Both the position numbers and the translations under genes were made by a program. Under the pieces are notes generated by a model. The model did no database searches. It was not told the origin of the DNA and saw only the letters and a program-made list of their open reading frames with translations. Shown one piece after another: positions 8,841 through 17,937 of a stretch of DNA of 64,000 nt (its first letter is position 1; every line of letters begins with the position of its first letter). Origin of the DNA: JACMLC01 sp963817025 (GTDB taxonomy: Bacteria; Acidobacteriota; Blastocatellia; Pyrinomonadales; Pyrinomonadaceae); assembly GCA_963817025.1 (NCBI GenBank), contig CAWFML010000004.1:124001-188000 (forward strand), written 5' to 3'.

Positions 8841-10265
8841 ATGAACTCATCCAACCGCTTCAAATTACCACTGTTGCTGCTGTCTCTGCTCTTCTTCATG
8901 CCCGCCGCGCAGGCGCAGGATTTGGCGAAGGGAGTTGTCATCGAACGGGTCGTCTGCGTCGCGGACGCGGGGCAGAGTTACGCTCTCTATCTGCCGTCGA
9001 ATTACACGACGCAGAAACAGTGGCCCATCATCTACGCCTTCGATCCGACCGCGCAAGGCACTGCGCCGGTCAATCTTTTTAAGGAAGCGGCGGAGAAATA
9101 CGGCTACATCGTCGCCGCCTCGCACAACTCGCAGAACGGAATGCAGAGCGGGCCGTTACAGGCGGCCATCAAATCAATCCTGACGGACACGCGCAAGCGA
9201 CTTTCGATTGATGCCAGACGCATCTACACGGCAGGTTTTTCCGGCGGGGCGCGTGTCGCCACACGCGTCGCTTCTTCATGCGGCGGTTGCATCGCCGGGG
9301 TCATCGCCTGCGGCGCAGGCTTTCCCTCGGACATCACCCCGTCAGACGCCACGCGCTTTGCCTTCTACGGCACTATCGGCGTAGACGATTACAATTATCC
9401 TGAACTGAAGCGGCTGGACGATAAGCTTAGCTCGCTCGCACTCCCGCATCACATCGCTGCTTTTGAAGGCGGGCATCAATGGGCCACGCCGCCTGTATTA
9501 GGCGAAGCCGTAGAGTGGCTTGAGCTTCAGGCCATGCGCGCGGGCAGACGCGAGCTTGATAAAGCTCTGGTTGAAGTTTTGTGGCAGAAAGCTCTGGGAC
9601 GCGCCCGCGCAGATGAAGAGGCGCGCAGATTTTATGAAGCTTATAAGGGCTATGCTGCGCTGGCTGCGGACTTCAGCCAGCTCAAAGATGTCGCGGAGTA
9701 TGAAAAGAAAGCTGCTGCGCTGAAGGAGACAAAGGAAGTCAAACAGGCTCTGAAAGCGGAGCAGGAGCAGATTGAAAAGCAGCTGGAGCTGGCCGCCTCG
9801 ATGATTAATCTCGGCAGCAAGTTATTGAACGAGCCGTCAGAGCGCACGGAGGCTTTGAAAGAGTTGCGCGTGATAGTCGAAGGTCTGAGAAAAAAGGCCA
9901 CGGCCACAGAGGATTCCGGCGAGCGGCGCATCGCCAGACGCGCCCTCAGACATGTGCTGGCCCAGACCTCTGAGGCGGCGATGTTCAATTATCATCCGAA
10001 CCGGCAGTATGAAATTGCGCTCGTCAATCTGGAAGTCGCGTCAGTGGTCTCGCCAAACAATCCATTTATCCCTTACGAGATGGCACGCGCCTACGCGCTT
10101 CGCGGCGAGAAGAAAAAAGCTCTTGAATCATTAAAGCTTGCGGTCGAAAAAGGTTTTCAGGGCGTTGCGACCATTGCCGGGCAAAAGGATTTTGATTCCC
10201 TTCGCGCGGAATCGGAATATCAATCAATCATCAAAACTCTGAATGACGGCAAACTATCGAAGTGA
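8841..10265 (+). CDS. Secreted alpha/beta hydrolase with helical C-terminal domain
   Basis: 474 residues from the ATG at 8841, chosen because it opens a clean signal peptide (MNSSNRFKLPLLLLSLLFF... ending AQA at about 23); an in-frame upstream extension runs through a repeat hairpin and is unlikely to be translated. Residues about 25-235 form an alpha/beta hydrolase of the dienelactone-hydrolase or PHB-depolymerase type: strand LYLPSNY, nucleophile elbow GFSGG with S134, and a late His in FEGGHQW. Residues 240-470 are Glu/Lys-rich helices with a TPR-like segment (PYEMARAYALRGEKKKALESL). Substrate unknown; a polyester, peptide or carbohydrate ester is possible. The hydrolase core is a sound call. 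Confidence 0.8.
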   Translation: MNSSNRFKLPLLLLSLLFFMPAAQAQDLAKGVVIERVVCVADAGQSYALYLPSNYTTQKQWPIIYAFDPTAQGTAPVNLFKEAAEKYGYIVAASHNSQNGMQSGPLQAAIKSILTDTRKRLSIDARRIYTAGFSGGARVATRVASSCGGCIAGVIACGAGFPSDITPSDATRFAFYGTIGVDDYNYPELKRLDDKLSSLALPHHIAAFEGGHQWATPPVLGEAVEWLELQAMRAGRRELDKALVEVLWQKALGRARADEEARRFYEAYKGYAALAADFSQLKDVAEYEKKAAALKETKEVKQALKAEQEQIEKQLELAASMINLGSKLLNEPSERTEALKELRVIVEGLRKKATATEDSGERRIARRALRHVLAQTSEAAMFNYHPNRQYEIALVNLEVASVVSPNNPFIPYEMARAYALRGEKKKALESLKLAVEKGFQGVATIAGQKDFDSLRAESEYQSIIKTLNDGKLSK

Positions 10266-10345
10266 GAGTTAGAGCAGCTAACAAAGCTCAAAGACTAGCC
10301 ACAGAGACACAGAGTAAGCAAAGCAGATGAAGAACATGCTAAATA

Positions 10346-11340
10346 ACGTGAGTTCGACATAAGCAAACTAGAACACAAGCTGCAACTGCTCTTTGACACG
10401 AATATTCAGCGACGGCTTCTTCTCTCTGAACGTGTAGGCGATCAGCCCCGCCACCAGATTGACGAAAAAGTTAGCCACACTGCGATGGCGGCTGTGTTCG
10501 ATCTGCGAGATGTTCTTGAGTTGATCCGTCACACTTTCAATAATCGCGCGCTTTCGCAGCATGATCTTGTCGAACATGGAGATGAGTCGGCTCTTCATCT
10601 TCGTCCGTAGTCTAGTCACAAGTTGCACCTGCTGCTCAAACAAAGTCTCGAACAATGGTTGCGAGATATAGCCCTTGTCGCCGAAGAGCTTGCCGAACAA
10701 GCCTTTGACCAACTCCGGCACGGGTCGCCGATCATCCGTGTTGCCGGGCGTGAGCCGCAAAGCAAGCAACTCGCCGCAGTCGTTGATGACCAGATGCAGT
10801 TTGAAGCCGAAGAACCAGTCCACACTGGTCTTGCCGCGACGAGCGCATCCGGCAAAGACTTTATGCGAATGAATACGCCGATTATGGCAGACTTTCAAGG
10901 AAGTCGAGTCAATGAAGGAGATGCCGGAGCATTCTGCTTTTCGGCTCTGTAAATAGCCGCACAAGGGAACCAGCGCCAAGGGCATCAACTCCACAAAACG
11001 GTTATAGCTGGGCAAGCGCGGGAATGCCCAATAGAGCTGCTTCATCACATACTGGGTGTAGTAGCTCTTGAAGTTGCGATAACTCGAAGTATGGAAGAGC
11101 ACAATGATGGTCATGGTCTCTGAGAGGCACAAGGTCGAGGCGCGCTGGCGCTGACGCGGTTGATATGTCAGCAGCCGTTGTCTCCACAATGGTTCAAAGA
11201 ACAGGCAAAAGTCGTCTATGTCGCAGAAAACAGGTAAAATGTTCATTGAGAGAGTCTTCTTTCGTCGTGATGGTTGTTTTGGCGAACTCCATCTTACGAA
11301 ATTTAGGTTCTCTCTTCACTTTCTTACGTCGAACTCACGT
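10346..11340 (-). mobile_element. IS982-family insertion sequence, 995 bp
   Basis: The ends are inverted repeats: ACGTGAGTTCGACATAAG at 10346 and the reverse complement of CTTACGTCGAACTCACGT ending at 11340 (one mismatch in 18). Each end is flanked by TAAATA (10340-10345 and 11341-11346), a 6-bp target duplication. It contains a single transposase gene that reads leftward and appears intact. Confidence 0.88.
10368..11246 (-). CDS. IS982-family transposase
   Basis: 292 residues, the usual IS982 size. Recognisable family segments are FIDSTSLKVCHNRR (first catalytic Asp), WFFGFKLHLVIND, TPGNTDDRRPV, LFGDKGYIS (second Asp) and KRAIIESVTDQLKN (Glu), completing a DDE triad, plus the C-terminal IEHSRHRSVANFFVNLVAGLIAY block. 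All catalytic residues are present and no frameshift is visible, so the element may be active and could mobilise the neighbouring 256-bp element in trans. Confidence 0.92.
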   Translation of the reverse strand: MNILPVFCDIDDFCLFFEPLWRQRLLTYQPRQRQRASTLCLSETMTIIVLFHTSSYRNFKSYYTQYVMKQLYWAFPRLPSYNRFVELMPLALVPLCGYLQSRKAECSGISFIDSTSLKVCHNRRIHSHKVFAGCARRGKTSVDWFFGFKLHLVINDCGELLALRLTPGNTDDRRPVPELVKGLFGKLFGDKGYISQPLFETLFEQQVQLVTRLRTKMKSRLISMFDKIMLRKRAIIESVTDQLKNISQIEHSRHRSVANFFVNLVAGLIAYTFREKKPSLNIRVKEQLQLVF

Positions 11341-11346
11341 TAAATA

Positions 11347-11602
11347 ACGTGAGTTCGACGTAAGAATAGTGAGATGTTAGTTAGCCCCGGAGAGGCGACA
11401 TAGATTAGCCCACGGCGTCAGCCGTGGGGACAGCACCCACATCAAAAGTCGAAGCCCCGGAGGGGCGACATAATCTATGCCGCCCCTCCGGGGCTTTGTC
11501 CTTGTAGGGCGTCTTGTCCCAGCACTGATGTGCTGGGCTAATATATGTCGCCCCTCCGGGGCTGTCATGCAATATCCTCTTCTGCTTATATCGAACTCAC
11601 GT
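11347..11602. mobile_element. 256-bp non-autonomous element with IS982-type ends (MITE-like)
   Basis: It starts ACGTGAGTTCGACGTAAG at 11347 and ends at 11602 with TATCGAACTCACGT, matching the ends of the adjacent IS. It is flanked by TAAATA at 11341-11346 and 11603-11608. There is no transposase; the interior is a symmetrical set of palindromes. The flanking TAAATA is shared with the IS, so this locus holds three copies of the duplication around two elements. Confidence 0.85.
11452..11496. repeat. 45-nt perfect-type palindrome (C/G-rich version)
   Basis: AAGCCCCGGAGGGGCG at the left pairs with the right half CGCCCCTCCGGGGCTT. It is flanked on each side by a smaller stem-loop (AGCCCACGGCGTCAGCCGTG and CAGCACTGATGTGCTG) and by outer half-copies near 11383 and 11550. 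The same architecture recurs at 29660-29840 with different stem bases. Confidence 0.88.
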
Positions 11603-11696
11603 TAAATATAATGCCCATCTGTGTCTCTGTGGCTAATTTTTGTCAGTTCTTCTATAGCAGATTGCAATTGAGTGTGACCGCAGGCAGTTAGGATAC

Positions 11697-12449
11697 TTAC
11701 CGTTGAGGTGACTCCTGCTTTTCATCCTTTGGCTTTTCGCCCTCATCCTTCTTTTTCAAGAGCGGGTTCGGCAAAGAGAGTTCAAGCTCGACGGGCACGA
11801 CGCGTTTGAAGTTAAAAAGAAATTTCTTGAAGCGACCAAAGACGTAGACGCGCCCTGTGACGGGCCACGTCTGTTGCTGGTCGTTCCATTCGCCGAGCGC
11901 GCCCATCACCGCGCTCGACAGGCTGATAAAGAGACGCACGGGTTTTGGCAACGTCGTAGGCTTGTTGGTCGGCAGGTCAAACGGATGATTGTATTCCTCG
12001 ACGGTGACGGCGATGCCGTTGACGATCATGTCTTCAAAGGTCAGAAAGTCAACATGCCCTTTCTGCTTGACGGCGGCGATGGTGACCGGAACTTCGAGCG
12101 TGATGCCGAGCGGCGTCATGCGCGCGATGCTCGGCTCGCCGAATTGAATCAAAGCATCCGCATCACTTGAAGCTGTGTCGGAAGCCTCCGGTTTCCCTTT
12201 CGCGTCCTTCTGTTTTTTGATCTCGACCTTTGCGCGCTCGACCTTATAGCCGCGAATCTCTTTCGGAAAAGTACGCGCCGCAGGAGCCGTATTCTTATCA
12301 TCGGGCTGCTGTTGCGCGCCGGTCGGATAAAGAACGGTCAGCAGGCTGACGGCTAAGAGCACAGCCATCCGAGCAAGCCCGCGCCGCTTGCAGCCGTTCG
12401 TTCTGTTTTTACTTTGGTCACGCTCTCGCAAAAATCTCTCGTCTCTCAT
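11697..12449 (-). CDS. Secreted protein of unknown function
   Basis: About 250 residues from the ATG at 12449 (an upstream in-frame GTG at 12494 is possible). A basic n-region (KNRTNGCKRRGLARM) precedes a hydrophobic stretch AVLLAVSLLTVLYPTGAQ, a signal peptide. The mature part has beta-rich segments with a Lys/Glu-rich linker at about 75-95 and a charged tail (KKKDEGEKPKDEKQE). I do not recognise a family; it may be an envelope protein. It is followed by a gap, then the mobile-element region. No enzymatic motif was found. Confidence 0.6.
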   Translation of the reverse strand: MRDERFLRERDQSKNRTNGCKRRGLARMAVLLAVSLLTVLYPTGAQQQPDDKNTAPAARTFPKEIRGYKVERAKVEIKKQKDAKGKPEASDTASSDADALIQFGEPSIARMTPLGITLEVPVTIAAVKQKGHVDFLTFEDMIVNGIAVTVEEYNHPFDLPTNKPTTLPKPVRLFISLSSAVMGALGEWNDQQQTWPVTGRVYVFGRFKKFLFNFKRVVPVELELSLPNPLLKKKDEGEKPKDEKQESPQR

Positions 12450-12543
12450 CCGGCAGATTTTCCTTATCAGAAGAGATTCAAAAACATTCCGCACTGCTTG
12501 AGATGCTTAAAGCCGGACACCTGTGCGCCGATTTTTTGCTCAA

Positions 12544-14574
12544 CTATAAAGCCATCTCCAGCAGGCGAGGCAGATCGAGTATGAGCGCGACTTTGCCGTC
12601 CTGCAATTCCGTCGCGCCGCTGATGCCGCGCCAACGCGCGCTGTGACTACCAAGCCCGCGCACCAGCACTTCATGATGACCTTCCCACCCGTCCACGACC
12701 ACAGCCGCGCGCCTGTCTTCCTGTAACGTCTCTTCTTCCTCATGCACGGCGACGCGCGAAATAACTATGTGCAGCCGGTCTGCATCAAGCCCTGCTGCGG
12801 GAGGCTGGGCCAGCAAGTCTCTCATCTGTATGAGAGGGACGATTGAGCCGCGCCAGCGAATCACGGCAGCCCCGCCAAGACGCTCGACCTCTTGCGCTGC
12901 AACAATACCAGCCTCTGAAATGTGACTCGCGTCCACGCAATAACTCTGCCCGCCCGAACGAATGATGAGCGCAGGCAGCAGCGCAAGCGTAGTCGGCAAC
13001 AGAAGCTCGAAGGTAGTTCCCGCGCCCATCTCGCTCTGGACCAGAATCTGTCCACCGGCCTGCTCCACGGCGCGCTCCACCACGTCCAGACCGACGCCTC
13101 TGCCTGAGACATTCGAGACCGTCTCGGCGGTTGAAAATCCCGGCGCGAAAATCAGGCGCAGAGCTTCCGGGCCGGAGACTGCTGCGCTTCTCTCAATGAT
13201 GCCGCGCTCGACGGCTGCACGCGCGACGCGCTGAGGGTCTATGCCGCGCCCGTCATCTGTGATACGCAGGCGCACGCGGCTGCCTTCTGCAAACGCTTCG
13301 AGGCGTATGCGCCCGCGCTCGTGTTTGCCCATCGCCGTGCGCTCAAAAGGCATCTCGATACCGTGGTCAACAGCATTGCGCAGGAGATGGAGCAGCGGGT
13401 CTGCGATGGCATCGGCCAGAGATTTATCGAGTTGCACCTCATTGCCTTCGGTCTCGAAATCAATCTCCTTGCCAATCGAGCGCGACGCGCCCGCGCCCGC
13501 GCGTATGGCACGCGCCAAGGTCTGGCCCACAGGAACCATACGCATGCCTATCAAACGTTCTTCAAGCTCTACGAAGCGGCGGCGAATGCGCGTCGCGCGA
13601 ATCTCCAGCTCGGTTCGTGCCGCACGCGTCGGCAGCTCTGCGGTTAAAGAGAGATCGAGCGCGCCCATCGTGTCCGTAAAAAGCTCGTGAGTCGCCGTTA
13701 TCATCTCGTCAAGCTCCGCCAGCTCCACACGCACGAGCGTCGTCAGAGGCGTGATCGTAGCAGTCGCAACGCTCTCCGCTTCCTCTTCTTCAACAGCAAC
13801 GGAAGGCGCAGCTTTTGTTTCTTCAGCCTTATCTTCGCTGAGCTTTGTGAGCTTGATTTCGCCAAAAGGTTCGAGCCGCGAGGCCAGTTCCGCTTCCTGC
13901 TTATCCGTTGCATAAACGAGCCGGAAATTTATCTGGTCGGGCGCGGCGGCTTCCATCCCCGGCAAGGTCGAGATGATTTCGCCGCCCTCATTGAGAGCGT
14001 CGCTCAAATCCCTGAACTGCTCATCAAAGGTCGTCAAGTCGAAATTGACTTCGACGATAAAAAGCCCCGCGCCCTCGCCTAAGGCTTCATGAAGACGATG
14101 CTCTTCATATTCTGTCAGCGAGCGCGCAATCTCTTCGGGCATCGCTGCGACGGCGAGCGCGGCTGCGGGAGACAGTGCGCCCGCATCCTCTGCCCTGTGC
14201 GCGAGACGGCGCAGGCGTTCGATAAGCGCGGGCGAGCTTTGCGCCTGTTCTTCGCCTGCGACGGCGCGCAGCATCTCGGAGATGTTCGAGACCGCATCCT
14301 CAAAAGCATCGAGCACGCCGTTATCCACCTCCACGCGCCCCAACCGTATGCCGTCGAGCAAAGTCTCAAACTCATGCGCGAGTTCCGTCACGGCGTCCAG
14401 CTCGACGGCTGACGAAGAGCCTTTCAGCGTATGCACATGACGAAAGATGCGCCCCACCAACTCGCGCCGCGCACGCCCCTCCCCGCGCCGCGCACGCAAA
14501 GCCTGCATGTCGCCCGCCAACACCTCGACCAACTCTTCGGCCTCACCCAAAAATTCGCGCAGTAGTTGATCCAT
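12544..14574 (-). CDS. cheA: Chemotaxis histidine kinase CheA
   Basis: 676 residues. The HPt domain (1-110) carries the phospho-acceptor in HTLKGSSSA, H48. A 150-250 region resembles a P2-like regulator-binding domain. After an acidic linker comes the dimerisation region (about 280-345, ATHELFTDTMGALDLS and RMVPVG). The HATPase has N box HLLRNAVDHGIE (396-407), G1 box DDGRGID (440-446) and G2 box SGRGVGLDVV (490-499). The CheW-like domain is at about 525-676. All motifs are intact. It phosphorylates CheY/CheB when signalled by receptors bound through CheW. The cheW-cheR-cheB genes lie 32 kb away at 46.2-51.1 kb, so the pathway genes are split; no cheY or receptor gene is seen in the window. 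Confidence 0.95.
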   Translation of the reverse strand: MDQLLREFLGEAEELVEVLAGDMQALRARRGEGRARRELVGRIFRHVHTLKGSSSAVELDAVTELAHEFETLLDGIRLGRVEVDNGVLDAFEDAVSNISEMLRAVAGEEQAQSSPALIERLRRLAHRAEDAGALSPAAALAVAAMPEEIARSLTEYEEHRLHEALGEGAGLFIVEVNFDLTTFDEQFRDLSDALNEGGEIISTLPGMEAAAPDQINFRLVYATDKQEAELASRLEPFGEIKLTKLSEDKAEETKAAPSVAVEEEEAESVATATITPLTTLVRVELAELDEMITATHELFTDTMGALDLSLTAELPTRAARTELEIRATRIRRRFVELEERLIGMRMVPVGQTLARAIRAGAGASRSIGKEIDFETEGNEVQLDKSLADAIADPLLHLLRNAVDHGIEMPFERTAMGKHERGRIRLEAFAEGSRVRLRITDDGRGIDPQRVARAAVERGIIERSAAVSGPEALRLIFAPGFSTAETVSNVSGRGVGLDVVERAVEQAGGQILVQSEMGAGTTFELLLPTTLALLPALIIRSGGQSYCVDASHISEAGIVAAQEVERLGGAAVIRWRGSIVPLIQMRDLLAQPPAAGLDADRLHIVISRVAVHEEEETLQEDRRAAVVVDGWEGHHEVLVRGLGSHSARWRGISGATELQDGKVALILDLPRLLEMAL

Positions 14575-14705
14575 CAGACAGATAATTTGTGATTAAACAA
14601 AACGCCCGAACCGATTCGGCAATGCGTCAGAAAGTATTTGAGAGACATGCTATTTTGCACTCGCTGGCACACGCACCTCATGCCGCTCAATAGCTCAGTC
14701 AGAGT

Positions 14706-17165
14706 TCATTGAACTCCTTCTTCACACTCTTTCAACGCCTCCTGCGCTTCTGTTAAATTACCAAAGCGCAGTTTGGTGAAGATTTCTACTGCGCGACGGG
14801 CATAGGGTAGGCCATCATGAGGTCGGTCTTGTCTGGCAAGAGCTTTGGCGAGTCGCCAGCAACTAGAGCCTACCAAGTCCAATCGTCCTACATCTATAGA
14901 TAATGCCAACGCCTCCTGCGCCAGCACTTCAGCAGCAGGCCAGTCTTGACGGACAAGCGCAAGTCCAGCCAAATTGCCAGTGTAAGCTACAATTCCTTCT
15001 TGATATGCTATCTTCTTAGCAATTCGCAGTGCCTCTCGGTAATCACGTTCAGCGGCAATATAGTCGCCTGACCTTTTTTCAGCAAACGCAATGTCGCTAA
15101 GAAGGATCGAAATCCCTTGTGCCGAAACACTAGCGCTATCACGCATGAAAATGCGGTATGATTCTAAGGCTTCCCGGTAATCCGCAATTGCAGCAGAGTA
15201 GTTTTTCTCCATTAAATGTCCATGCCCTTGTAAGCGAAGAGCAATCACTTTCTGATGCACACCGGCACTCCCCTTTTGCCAGTATATGTTGCAACGAGCA
15301 GCACAACTCAGCATCTCAGGAGCACATTCCTGTAAGAAATATATGTGTCCAGCTTGGAATGCCCGCAAACCTGCATTGTAAAAATCGTCTACAGTCAGCG
15401 CCTTCTCTTCAGACTGTTGGTTAAGCAAGAGCAACTCATCCCAGCGGCCAGAAAACTGTAAAAAGAAGTCGAGCGCAACGCACACTGCCTGAAGGCGGGC
15501 GTTATCGCCTTGCAGGAAAAGTGGAAGTGCTGCGGCAATCGTGGGCCACTCGAATTCTAGTCGAGGGAATCTATTATGGTTTTGATAGCCATTTTCCATC
15601 ACCAACGCGTAAACACTGTCGGTCAAACGGTGGCCGGTCTGAGCTACGGCTTTCGGTCGCTTGTGTCTCAGAAAGGTTGCGGCCATTGGTGGCAGGAGAA
15701 ATTTTTGTTCCGTCTCGTCTGTCTCGTCGCTGACCAGCAGGGCGCGGTCTGTCAAATCTTCGAGCGCGGTTTCGGCGGCGATGTGGGCGAGGCCGGATAG
15801 CTGTGCAATCCATTCGACTTTGGCCGGTTGTGTGAAATGCGTCAGGGCCGCGAGGACGGCAGTCTCGCTGTCGGTGAAAGTGCCGAGCAGGTCGCCGAAG
15901 ATGTATTCGAGCGGGTCGTTGTCCTTTGGTGCAGATTCTATGAACTTGTAGGCGTCGGCAATCGTGCGGCAGTGGCTGCCCTCTCTGCCTAACTGCCCCG
16001 CTATCCATTTGATGAGTAGCGGGTTGCCGCCTGCGATTTCGTAGAGGTCTTGGCGTTCCTTTTCGTCGGTGCGTGCGAGGCGTTTATTGGATTTGGCAAG
16101 CTCGGCTATCAGTTCCAAAGCTTCGCTCAAGGCGAGGCGGTCTAGGCGGACGACGCGGGCGTCTATGTCTGCGCGGCGGCTGGTGACAATCGCTTTGCAT
16201 GAAGCCGGAAGGCGTCCGAGGAATTGATAGAGACGGTCGCGCTCAGGCTTCTGGAATGTTTCGAGGTTATCAATGATGATGAGGGCTTGTTTATCCGCCA
16301 GTTCGCGGCGCACGATATTGGCGCGTTCATCGGCAGGGGTGCGCGCGATGTCTTCGAGGCCAAGCTCTGCTGCGAGTTCGGAAATCAGCGCGATAAAGTT
16401 CGGGAGCATGAAGTCCTGTAGGGGCTGTTCGCCCGCAGCGGTCAGCTCGCGCACTTTGGCCGAGAGGAAAATTTTTAGAGGAAAAGCTTCTTCAGTCGCA
16501 AGATGTGCGGCGCGTATGGCGAGCGCTGTTTTGCCTATGCCGCCGGGGCCGTCAATCAGCACGCCCCAGCTACGGAGTTCCGGCAGGAGCGCATCTGCAA
16601 TCGTAGACAATTCTTTGTCGCGGCCAAAGAAGTAGGGTTGATGCGGCAGTGTTGACGAACGACCTGTACGGCCTGCTGTCTCCGCCTGTGCTCCCGCTTC
16701 TTCTGAGAAATATCTGCCCAAATCGGCGACGACTTTCGCGGCCAAATCATCCTTGTTGGTAAAGGTCGCGCGGGTGTGCGTGGCTTTCAATTTCTCTTTG
16801 AACTTGCGCAGCTTGCCCACGGCGCGGCCTGTGTCCATTTTCGGTGGAGGCCACGGGGTTGTCTCGTCAATTAAGTAGATTAATCTTTCCAGACCTGCCG
16901 CAGTCGCCGCGTCATACTCTGCTTCCGTGATTGAAACCTGGTCGCCCTTCGGCACGTGTCCATACCTGTGTGCATAGATGCCGACGAAGACATCGCTCTC
17001 TTCTTTGATGAGCCTGAGGCATTCGTCTTTGGGCCGGTTGTCACGCGCGCCGAATTGCTCCATAGAAATATCAATAGCGCCGTATTGACGGATGGCATCC
17101 TGCACAGCTTCGCGGAACTCATGCAAATCCACAAAGGTCGAAGAGATAAAGATGCGCTTTTCCAT
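14706..17165 (-). CDS. DUF4062-STAND NTPase-TPR protein
   Basis: 819 residues. Residues 1-100 match DUF4062 (MEKRIFISSTFVDLHEFREA, then SDVFVGIYAHRYG), a TIR-like fold often at the N-terminus of signalling STAND proteins. Residues about 170-430 are an NB-ARC/NACHT-type NTPase with Walker A GPGGIGKT at 206-213, Walker B LIIIDNLETF near 295 and the sensor motif GGNPLLIKW near 380. The C-terminal half is helical with TPR-like repeats (about 560-800). STAND proteins with TIR-like effectors and TPR sensors are known in antiphage and programmed-cell-death systems. Two separate TIR genes lie 1.3-2.2 kb away, past nusB and ribH. Defence is inference; the domain order is clear. Confidence 0.88.
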   Translation of the reverse strand: MEKRIFISSTFVDLHEFREAVQDAIRQYGAIDISMEQFGARDNRPKDECLRLIKEESDVFVGIYAHRYGHVPKGDQVSITEAEYDAATAAGLERLIYLIDETTPWPPPKMDTGRAVGKLRKFKEKLKATHTRATFTNKDDLAAKVVADLGRYFSEEAGAQAETAGRTGRSSTLPHQPYFFGRDKELSTIADALLPELRSWGVLIDGPGGIGKTALAIRAAHLATEEAFPLKIFLSAKVRELTAAGEQPLQDFMLPNFIALISELAAELGLEDIARTPADERANIVRRELADKQALIIIDNLETFQKPERDRLYQFLGRLPASCKAIVTSRRADIDARVVRLDRLALSEALELIAELAKSNKRLARTDEKERQDLYEIAGGNPLLIKWIAGQLGREGSHCRTIADAYKFIESAPKDNDPLEYIFGDLLGTFTDSETAVLAALTHFTQPAKVEWIAQLSGLAHIAAETALEDLTDRALLVSDETDETEQKFLLPPMAATFLRHKRPKAVAQTGHRLTDSVYALVMENGYQNHNRFPRLEFEWPTIAAALPLFLQGDNARLQAVCVALDFFLQFSGRWDELLLLNQQSEEKALTVDDFYNAGLRAFQAGHIYFLQECAPEMLSCAARCNIYWQKGSAGVHQKVIALRLQGHGHLMEKNYSAAIADYREALESYRIFMRDSASVSAQGISILLSDIAFAEKRSGDYIAAERDYREALRIAKKIAYQEGIVAYTGNLAGLALVRQDWPAAEVLAQEALALSIDVGRLDLVGSSCWRLAKALARQDRPHDGLPYARRAVEIFTKLRFGNLTEAQEALKECEEGVQ

Positions 17166-17342
17166 AATTAGATTGCTGTCTATCGCTTTATGAGAGAGAC
17201 ATCGAATAAAAACAGGCGCTTCGGATTTTATCCTGTCATTCGCCGGTTGTCGCTAAATATTTATTGATGAGCCGGCGCAGTTCTTCTGCGATGAAGGGTG
17301 TGGATTGGTTATCGGGAGCGGTTTTAAAGTTTCGGTGAGAGG

Positions 17343-17846
17343 TCAGGCGGAAGAAACTGTGTGGTGCTCGTTATCGTCGTCGCCTTCTGCGTCTGCGTCC
17401 GCGGCTGCATTATCTGCCAGAACCTGCGGTTGCTGCTGGTCTAGGTCGCGCTTGATGGCGTCGAGGATGCCGTTGATAAACTGTGTGGCCTCGTAGGTGG
17501 AAAAGCGGCGGGCGATTTCCAAAGCTTCGTTGATGGCGACGGTGCGCGGCGTCGGCTCGTGCAGGAATTCATAGACCGCGAGGCGCAGGATATTGCGATC
17601 CACAATCGCCATCCGCGAGATGCGCCAGTGCTCTGCGCGCGAGCGTATGCGTTCATCCAGCGCAGTCAGGTGCGCGAGCGTGCCTGTCGCCAGTCGCGTG
17701 GCAAACTCGCGCGCGGGCGGCTCCACTTCCGTATCGGCCAATTCAGACCAGAAGAGGCGCACGAGGTCGTCAACCCGCGCTTCGGATATGTCAGCCGCAA
17801 AGAGCATTTGCAAGGCGCATTCACGCGCCTTACGTCTGGAACCCAT
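17343..17846 (-). CDS. nusB: Transcription antitermination factor NusB
   Basis: 167 residues, slightly longer than the usual 140-150 because of an acidic tail (ADADAEGDDDNE). The N-terminal motif SRRKARECALQMLFA and the C-terminal block LAVYEFLHEPTPRTVAINEALEIARRFS, followed by FINGILDAI, are classic NusB. NusB binds the boxA RNA with NusE/S10 and acts on rRNA antitermination. It is a downstream neighbour of ribH, with which it often pairs. The two genes are about 70 nt apart with a degenerate GTGACGGG-type hairpin between. Confidence 0.95.
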   Translation of the reverse strand: MGSRRKARECALQMLFAADISEARVDDLVRLFWSELADTEVEPPAREFATRLATGTLAHLTALDERIRSRAEHWRISRMAIVDRNILRLAVYEFLHEPTPRTVAINEALEIARRFSTYEATQFINGILDAIKRDLDQQQPQVLADNAAADADAEGDDDNEHHTVSSA

Positions 17847-17850
17847 AATG

Positions 17851-17937
17851 CTTCAAGTTACTAGTGCAAAGTAACAAGCGCCGGGCAGGAACAAGTTTTT
17901 AACTTATCACCCGTCACTTGCCACTCATCACTGCTTT
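17851..17937. repeat. Degenerate intergenic word-hairpin, GTGACGGG type
   Basis: The right side CACCCGTCACTTGCCACTC pairs with AGTTACTAGTGCAAAGTAAC-type words on the left. Arms are much decayed compared with those at 49042. It lies between ribH and nusB. Confidence 0.4.

Larger units (their letters stand above)
10296..11635. repeat. ACAGAG word-hairpin split by insertion
   Basis: TAGCCACAGAGACACAGAG at 10296-10314 is the reverse complement of the arm at 11619-11635 (CTGTGTCTCTGTGGCTA). Removing the two inserted elements between them leaves an ordinary short-loop hairpin like those at 53368 and 62782, so the insertions landed in its loop. Confidence 0.75.

Noticed and set aside
11377..11568. 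Short frame inside the 256-bp element
   Set aside because: It is encoded by palindromes and would give an implausible peptide.
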